10,779 nt of DNA, from positions 1-10,779 of the forward strand of contig CANQWZ010000043.1 in NCBI GenBank assembly GCA_947627685.1. The letters are read 5' to 3'. Each line of letters begins with the position of its first letter. The first letter of the stretch is position 1. The notes beneath the pieces are model-generated. The model saw nothing but the letters and a program-made list of their open reading frames with translations, was not told where the DNA came from and did no database searches. Source of the DNA: an uncultured Bacilli bacterium (GTDB lineage Bacteria; Bacillota_I; Bacilli_A; ML615J-28; CAG-313). Below are positions 6,015-10,779 of this stretch, piece after piece. Made by a program: the position numbers and the translations under genes.

Positions 6015-9000
6015 ATGGAAGAAAAGGATCAATTAATTAACATTTTAAAAGATGCTAATATCGACTTAGATGATAATCTTTTAACGGGTAAACTGGACGC
6101 AATAAAAGTTAATGATCAAAATTTATCATGGCGGCTTTGTCTTAGCTTTGATAATTGTTTACCTTGTGAAACTTTAAAATTAATAATTGAACAAGTAAGT
6201 AAATATTTAGTTAAAAAATATCCTGTTGAAATAGTTAAATTTAATATAAGTTATCGTAATGAAGTCATTTTAGAAGAGGAAGAACTAAAAGCTTACTATG
6301 ACTATGCTAAAGATATTTGTAAAGCTAGTAAAAAAGGCATTATTATTTTAAATTCTTATTATACCAAATACCCCAAAAATGCTATTAATATATTTGTTGC
6401 AAGTGAGGAAGAAAAAAACATTGCTAACGATAATTTAAGCCTTATTAAATTGTTTTTTCAAAATTATGGTTTAAAAAATGTAGAATTTTATGTAACAATT
6501 AGTGATAGTGTACGTAATCTAAAAGAATTAAGTGAGGAAAAAGCTCGTATCAAAGAACAACTTGATACGACTAAAAGCTATGAAAAATATCGTAAACTCC
6601 AAGAAGAGGCTAAAACAAATGAGTACTATGGCCAAATATCTTATAAGGATACAAAAAGTATTTTAAGTAAACAAATTTGCGATTTACCTGCTACTAATAT
6701 GGAAATAGATGAATTCAGGCAAATTGAAAATACGACACGCGTTAAAATAATAGGTAAAATTATAAGTATTGAATTTAAAGAGATACGTTCTAAACAAGGT
6801 AAAGATTTAAATTTATTAACAGCTATTGTTAGTGATAATACTGATTCCATTATGGTTAAACGTTTTATTAATGAACGTGATGTTAATGATTGTAAGAAAA
6901 ATATGCAAGTAAATAACAAAATTGAAATTATTGGCAAAATTCAGTGGGATGATTTTGTTAAAGATGTAGTTATTATGTGTGATAGTATTAAATATTTTGG
7001 TCCTGATTATTCAAGAGTACGTCATGATGAGGCCTCAGTTAAAAGAGTAGAACTACATGCACATACTAAAATGAGTGTATTAGATAGCATCATGTCAGTT
7101 AGTGACTATGTTTGGCAGGCTAAAAATTATAACCATTCTGCTATCGCCGTAACGGATCATGCCAATTGTCACGTTTTACCGGAATTTTTTAGTTTGTGTA
7201 AGAAAAATGGTATTAAACCGATTGCGGGGGTAGAAGGTTATTATATTAATGAGGAAAGTTTAAATATTGCTTTTACGAATGATGATATCTTGTTAAAAGA
7301 TGCAACTTATGTTGTTTTTGATATTGAAACCACAGGCTTATACATTCCTTTTAATGAAATTATTGAAATTGGGGCCGTTAAAATTAAAAATGGCCTAATT
7401 ATCGATCAATTTGCTAAATTAGTAAAACCTAAACATAGTTTATTTAAAGAAATAACGGAAATTACCCATATTACTGATGAAATGTTAAAAGATGAATTAC
7501 CAATTGAAGAAGTATTACCCGAATTTAAAGAGTTCATTAAGGGTTGTATTTTGGTTGCTCATAATGCTCACTTTGATACTGATTTTATTTACGCGGAACT
7601 AGAAAAATTAGGCCTTTTTGATGGCATAATGCCATGTATTGATACGATGATGTTTGCTAGAGGCTTATATGGTGATAGTTTTAAACAAAATAATTTACGT
7701 GCTGTTGGTAAGTTTTTAAAAGTAGAAGTTGAACCAAATGAACAGCATCGTGCCGTTTATGATGCGAAAACAACGGGAAATGTTTTCTTGAAATTATTAG
7801 GTGAGGCGCTTGATCGTAATTATACTAACTATAATGAGTTAAATAAAATGGTTAAGGAAAGTGAACTATTCCGTTATAAAATACCAAATCATATTAATAT
7901 TTTAGTAAAAAATCGTCACGGTCTTAAAAATTTCTATAAAATAGTTTCGGAATCACATACGACTTATTTCCAAAAAGATGCAAGGATGGTAGATAGTTTA
8001 ATTAATGCATATCGAGATGGACTTTTAATTGGTAGTGGTTGTTGTAATGGCGAAATTTTCCGTTTAGCTTTGGAAAAAACGCCACGTCAATTAGCACAGG
8101 CAATGGATTTTTATGATTACATAGAAGTACAACCACCTAAAACATATTTACATTTATTTGAAATGTGGGATGAAAAAGAAGCCTTACAAATGGCTGAAAA
8201 ATTAATAAGCGAAATAATTACCATTGCTCAGTCAAAAAATAAAATGGTGGTGGCAACAGGTGATGTGCATGAATTAATCCCCGAAGATGCTGAATACCGT
8301 AAAATTTATTTAAGTGTTGCAAGACCAAATGGTGGTGGTCCACATGAACTTGCAAAATATGATGGCATACTTGATATGCATTATCGTAGTACTTCGGAGA
8401 TGTTAGAAGAATTTGCCTTTTTAGGTTCCGAAAAAGCTAATGAAATCGTGGTCATAAATACTAATAAAATAAATGATATGATTGATGAGTATGAACTATT
8501 CCCTAAAGAATTATACGTGCCACGTGATGACTTTATGGCCGATAAAAACGGCGTTACTTCGATGAAAAAGGCTGTTATAGATATTTCTTATCAAACGGCT
8601 AATGAGATTTATGGTAATCCGCTTCCTAAATATGTTAAAGCACGTCTAGATAAAGAATTAGATGCTATCATTAGTCATGGCTATTTTTCCGTTTATTATA
8701 TTTCCCATTTGTTGGTTAAAAACTCTAATGAAGCAGGATATATTGTAGGTAGTAGAGGATCGGTTGGTAGTTCATTTGTGGCAACCATGATGAAAATTAC
8801 GGAAGTAAATCCCTTAAAACCGCATTATGTTTGTCCACATTGTCATTTTTCAGCCTTTAAACTTACCGAAGATGAAAAACTTTTGTATGAACAAGATCTT
8901 TCAAGTGAAATTGATGAAAAACTTCAAAAAGTTAGAGTTGGAGCCGATTTAGAAGATTTAAATTGTCCTAAATGTGGTCACAAATTAGAACGTAATGGTT

Positions 9001-10538
9001 TTGACATCGAATTTGAAACTTTTCTAGGCTTTACCGGTGAAAAAGTTCCTGATATTGATTTAAACTTTTCAGGTGAATATCAAGCAAAAGCCCATCTTTT
9101 CTGTCAAGAAACTTTCGGTATCGACAATGCTTTTAGAGCAGGTACCGTAAATACTGTGCAAATTAAAACTGCCTTTGCCTATGCACGTGATTATTATGCT
9201 AATAAGGGCATAAAAAAACGCCAAAGTGAATTAGAGCGTTTGGCGATAATGTTATCGGAATCAAAAAGAACAACCGGTCAACATCCTGGTGGTATTGTTG
9301 TTATTCCCGATCATATTGAATATACTGATGTTATTCCGGTACAATATCCGCCTATTGATGATGTAAAAAGTGATGATTTACAGTGGCGTACTTCACATTA
9401 TGATTATCATAGTTTTGAAAGCAATCTTTTAAAATTAGATATTTTAGGTCATGATGATCCGACAATGGTAAAGTGCTTGATGGATTATGTTCATCAAAAT
9501 CAAGATGAATTTCCTTTTTCCACGATTGAAGAAATACCTTACTATGATAAAAAAGTTATATCTTTATTCAGTAGTAAAGATGCTTTAGCACTATCCGATG
9601 ATGATGATGATACATTATCGAGTGGTACAATAGGCGTTCCTGAATTTGGTACGCAGTTTGTTAGAGGTTTACTTGAAACCATTAAGCCTAGTGATGTTGG
9701 TCAAATCATTAAAGTTTCTGGTCTTTCTCATGGTACTAATGTATGGATGAAAAACGCCGAAGATTTAGTAAAAGGGGTTAATAGCTCCTATCCTAAAGTT
9801 TTGTTTAATGATGTTATCGGATGCCGTGATGATATTATGACTTTTTTGATTGCCAAAGGCATTGATGCATCTTCAGCTTTTAAAATTATGGAAAGCGTTA
9901 GAAAAGGAAAAGGTTTAACAGCCGAACAAGAAGAACTGCTTGTAAAAAATAATGTTCCAAGCTGGTTTATTGCTTCATGTAAAAAAATACTTTATTTGTT
10001 TCCTAAAGCTCATGCTACAGCTTATGTCATTATGGCGTTACGTATTGCTTGGTTTAAAGTTTATAGACCGATTTATTATTATGCGGCATACTTTTCTAAA
10101 AGAGCTAAAGAATTTGACGCTGAAGTTTTTGCAATGGGTAAAAATGCTATTCGCAATCGAATTAACGAAATTGAAAAGAAGTTAAAAAATAAAAATATTG
10201 AAGTTTCAAAAAAAGAGACCGATTTATTAGATGAATTACGAATAGCTTTGGAAATGAACCTTAGAGGTATGACTTTTAGAGCGATTGATGTTAATATTTC
10301 CGATGCTAAAGATCTTGTTATTGCGGAAGATAAAAAATCTTTATATTTGCCATTTGTCGCTGTTGAATCATTAGGTGATACGGTTGCTCAATCAATTGTT
10401 GAGGCTCGCAAAGAAAGATTATTTAGTTCTAAAAAAGATTTTGAATTAAGAACCAATATTAATAAAAAGCAATATGCTAATCTAATTAAACTTGATGCTT
10501 TTGGTGATTTGGTTGATGATGATACAACCTTACTTTAA
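6015..10538 (+). CDS. polC: DNA polymerase III alpha subunit, PolC type
   Basis: This is the replicative DNA polymerase of low-GC Gram-positives, with built-in 3'-5' proofreading (1507 residues, slightly longer than the roughly 1440 of Bacillus PolC). Domains in order are an N-terminal region (1-225), an OB fold (about 238-330), and a PHP domain starting ELHAHT (346) that is interrupted by a DEDDh exonuclease at about 430-600. Exonuclease residues are Asp436, Glu438, Asp521, His578 and Asp583. The PHP domain resumes at about 625-760. The polymerase core has VGSRGSVGSS (911-920), PDIDLNFSG with catalytic Asp1013/Asp1015, KRTTGQHPGG, and LDILGHDDPT with Asp1142. A zinc ribbon uses Cys940, 943, 984 and 987. 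GIPEFGT-like and SGLSHGT motifs and FPKAHA follow. The start is ATG 6015, with AAAGGA upstream. Oddities are the enlarged zinc-ribbon loop, five consecutive Asp at 1195-1199, and a C-terminus (DDDTTLL) without the usual QLSLF clamp motif. It is transcribed alone and followed by gap. Confidence 0.98.
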   Translation: MEEKDQLINILKDANIDLDDNLLTGKLDAIKVNDQNLSWRLCLSFDNCLPCETLKLIIEQVSKYLVKKYPVEIVKFNISYRNEVILEEEELKAYYDYAKDICKASKKGIIILNSYYTKYPKNAINIFVASEEEKNIANDNLSLIKLFFQNYGLKNVEFYVTISDSVRNLKELSEEKARIKEQLDTTKSYEKYRKLQEEAKTNEYYGQISYKDTKSILSKQICDLPATNMEIDEFRQIENTTRVKIIGKIISIEFKEIRSKQGKDLNLLTAIVSDNTDSIMVKRFINERDVNDCKKNMQVNNKIEIIGKIQWDDFVKDVVIMCDSIKYFGPDYSRVRHDEASVKRVELHAHTKMSVLDSIMSVSDYVWQAKNYNHSAIAVTDHANCHVLPEFFSLCKKNGIKPIAGVEGYYINEESLNIAFTNDDILLKDATYVVFDIETTGLYIPFNEIIEIGAVKIKNGLIIDQFAKLVKPKHSLFKEITEITHITDEMLKDELPIEEVLPEFKEFIKGCILVAHNAHFDTDFIYAELEKLGLFDGIMPCIDTMMFARGLYGDSFKQNNLRAVGKFLKVEVEPNEQHRAVYDAKTTGNVFLKLLGEALDRNYTNYNELNKMVKESELFRYKIPNHINILVKNRHGLKNFYKIVSESHTTYFQKDARMVDSLINAYRDGLLIGSGCCNGEIFRLALEKTPRQLAQAMDFYDYIEVQPPKTYLHLFEMWDEKEALQMAEKLISEIITIAQSKNKMVVATGDVHELIPEDAEYRKIYLSVARPNGGGPHELAKYDGILDMHYRSTSEMLEEFAFLGSEKANEIVVINTNKINDMIDEYELFPKELYVPRDDFMADKNGVTSMKKAVIDISYQTANEIYGNPLPKYVKARLDKELDAIISHGYFSVYYISHLLVKNSNEAGYIVGSRGSVGSSFVATMMKITEVNPLKPHYVCPHCHFSAFKLTEDEKLLYEQDLSSEIDEKLQKVRVGADLEDLNCPKCGHKLERNGFDIEFETFLGFTGEKVPDIDLNFSGEYQAKAHLFCQETFGIDNAFRAGTVNTVQIKTAFAYARDYYANKGIKKRQSELERLAIMLSESKRTTGQHPGGIVVIPDHIEYTDVIPVQYPPIDDVKSDDLQWRTSHYDYHSFESNLLKLDILGHDDPTMVKCLMDYVHQNQDEFPFSTIEEIPYYDKKVISLFSSKDALALSDDDDDTLSSGTIGVPEFGTQFVRGLLETIKPSDVGQIIKVSGLSHGTNVWMKNAEDLVKGVNSSYPKVLFNDVIGCRDDIMTFLIAKGIDASSAFKIMESVRKGKGLTAEQEELLVKNNVPSWFIASCKKILYLFPKAHATAYVIMALRIAWFKVYRPIYYYAAYFSKRAKEFDAEVFAMGKNAIRNRINEIEKKLKNKNIEVSKKETDLLDELRIALEMNLRGMTFRAIDVNISDAKDLVIAEDKKSLYLPFVAVESLGDTVAQSIVEARKERLFSSKKDFELRTNINKKQYANLIKLDAFGDLVDDDTTLL

Positions 10539-10565
10539 AATAAATAATTAGTAATGGTAAAATAG

Positions 10566-10594
10566 TTGCGTAAAATTGTCAAAAGTGTTAAAAT
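10566..10594 (+). promoter_or_regulatory. Predicted extended -10 promoter of gap
   Basis: TTGCGT (10566-10571) lies 17 bp before TAAAAT (10589-10594), which is preceded by TG at 10586-10587 to make an extended -10. A start near 10601 would give a short leader. TATAAA at 10594 is a second -10 candidate but has no well-spaced -35. No convincing terminator hairpin is visible between polC and this site, so some read-through from polC is possible. Confidence 0.5.
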
Positions 10595-10634
10595 ATAAAG
10601 GTAAAAATAGTCCATTTAAGGAGGTTATAAAAAA

Positions 10635-10779
10635 ATGGCTGTAAAAATTGCAATTAATGGTTTTGGACGTATTGGACGTTTAGCTTTCCGTCTTATGTTC
10701 GGTAACGAAGATTTTGATATCGTTGCTATTAATGATTTAACTGGTGCTGCAGATTTAGCTTATTTATTAAAATATGATA
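10635..10779 (+). CDS. gap: Glyceraldehyde-3-phosphate dehydrogenase, N-terminal fragment (cut by window edge)
   Basis: This is the start of the glycolytic enzyme that oxidises glyceraldehyde-3-phosphate with NAD(P) and phosphate to 1,3-bisphosphoglycerate in the cytoplasm. The visible 48 residues include the family's N-terminal Rossmann motif, INGFGRIGR (7-15), the VAINDLT turn where Asp contacts the NAD ribose, and LAYLLKYD. The catalytic Cys lies beyond the window. Asp at the end of the second strand (INDL) suits an NAD-dependent glycolytic type, but the fragment is too short to be sure. The start is ATG 10635, with a strong AAGGAGG (10618-10624) ten bases upstream, consistent with a highly expressed gene. 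Confidence 0.95.
   Translation, partial: MAVKIAINGFGRIGRLAFRLMFGNEDFDIVAINDLTGAADLAYLLKYD

Noticed and set aside
6641..6937. Antisense open frame of 98 codons within polC
   Set aside because: It lies opposite the conserved OB-fold region of polC, has no ribosome-binding site, and has a low-complexity hydrophobic composition typical of reverse-strand AT-rich coding DNA.
9952..10185. Same-strand open frame of 77 codons inside polC
   Set aside because: It is out of frame with conserved polymerase sequence (the FPKAHA region), has no ribosome-binding site, and shows no recognisable protein.
10532..10555. TTACT...AGTAA as a polC terminator hairpin
   Set aside because: The stem is only five AT-rich base pairs with a long loop and no T tract, too weak to call.
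1..10779. Mycoplasma-type genetic code (UGA as Trp)
   Set aside because: All genes are intact with TGG as the only Trp codon. The seven visible stops are TAA or TAG, which is too few to infer anything from the absence of TGA stops.
1..10779. Mobile element, CRISPR array, defence system, tRNA or riboswitch
   Set aside because: No direct repeat arrays, transposase-like frames, terminal inverted repeats or structured RNA signatures were seen. Every stretch over 300 bases is covered by a recognised gene.

Overview
The window is AT-rich bacterial DNA with every recognisable gene on the + strand. It comes from a low-GC, Gram-positive-type bacterium of the Firmicutes/Bacilli/Erysipelotrichia/Mollicutes neighbourhood. 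The evidence is a full-length PolC-type DNA polymerase III (a Firmicutes/Tenericutes enzyme), AT-rich Shine-Dalgarno-led genes, and an OmpR/HisKA two-component pair next to an HtrA protease. Glutamate racemase argues for peptidoglycan synthesis, so a wall-less Mycoplasma is unlikely. All Trp codons in the intact genes are TGG and no gene needs UGA read-through, which fits the standard bacterial code. The exact genus cannot be read from this window.

Positions 2-5888 hold six closely packed genes. They are the C-terminal end of an OmpR/PhoB-type response regulator, a membrane histidine kinase (overlapping the regulator gene), an HtrA-like trypsin-fold protease that looks like a lipoprotein, glutamate racemase (murI), a two-ATPase ABC-F protein, and a small P-loop kinase. 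Gaps are 8-21 bp or overlaps, so this looks like one operon whose promoter lies left of the window. It ends at a clear intrinsic terminator at 5894-5923. The first four genes suggest an envelope theme: signal sensing, extracytoplasmic protein quality control and wall precursor supply. The ABC-F protein and the kinase are more likely RNA- or translation-related passengers.

Positions 5935-10538 hold polC with its own good sigma-A-type promoter (TTGAAT, 17 bp, TATAAT). The 1507-residue protein keeps the OB, PHP, DEDDh exonuclease and polymerase motifs. Its departures from the family pattern are an apparently complete PHP metal site, an enlarged zinc-ribbon loop, a run of five Asp, and no clear clamp-binding motif at the C-terminus.

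Positions 10539-10634 are an intergenic region with a plausible extended -10 promoter and a strong Shine-Dalgarno. The start of glyceraldehyde-3-phosphate dehydrogenase (gap) follows and runs off the right edge.

No mobile element, CRISPR array, tRNA, rRNA or clearly new multi-gene system was seen. The points of interest are variations inside known families, chiefly a calcium-binding-like loop in the HtrA protease and the PolC peculiarities.
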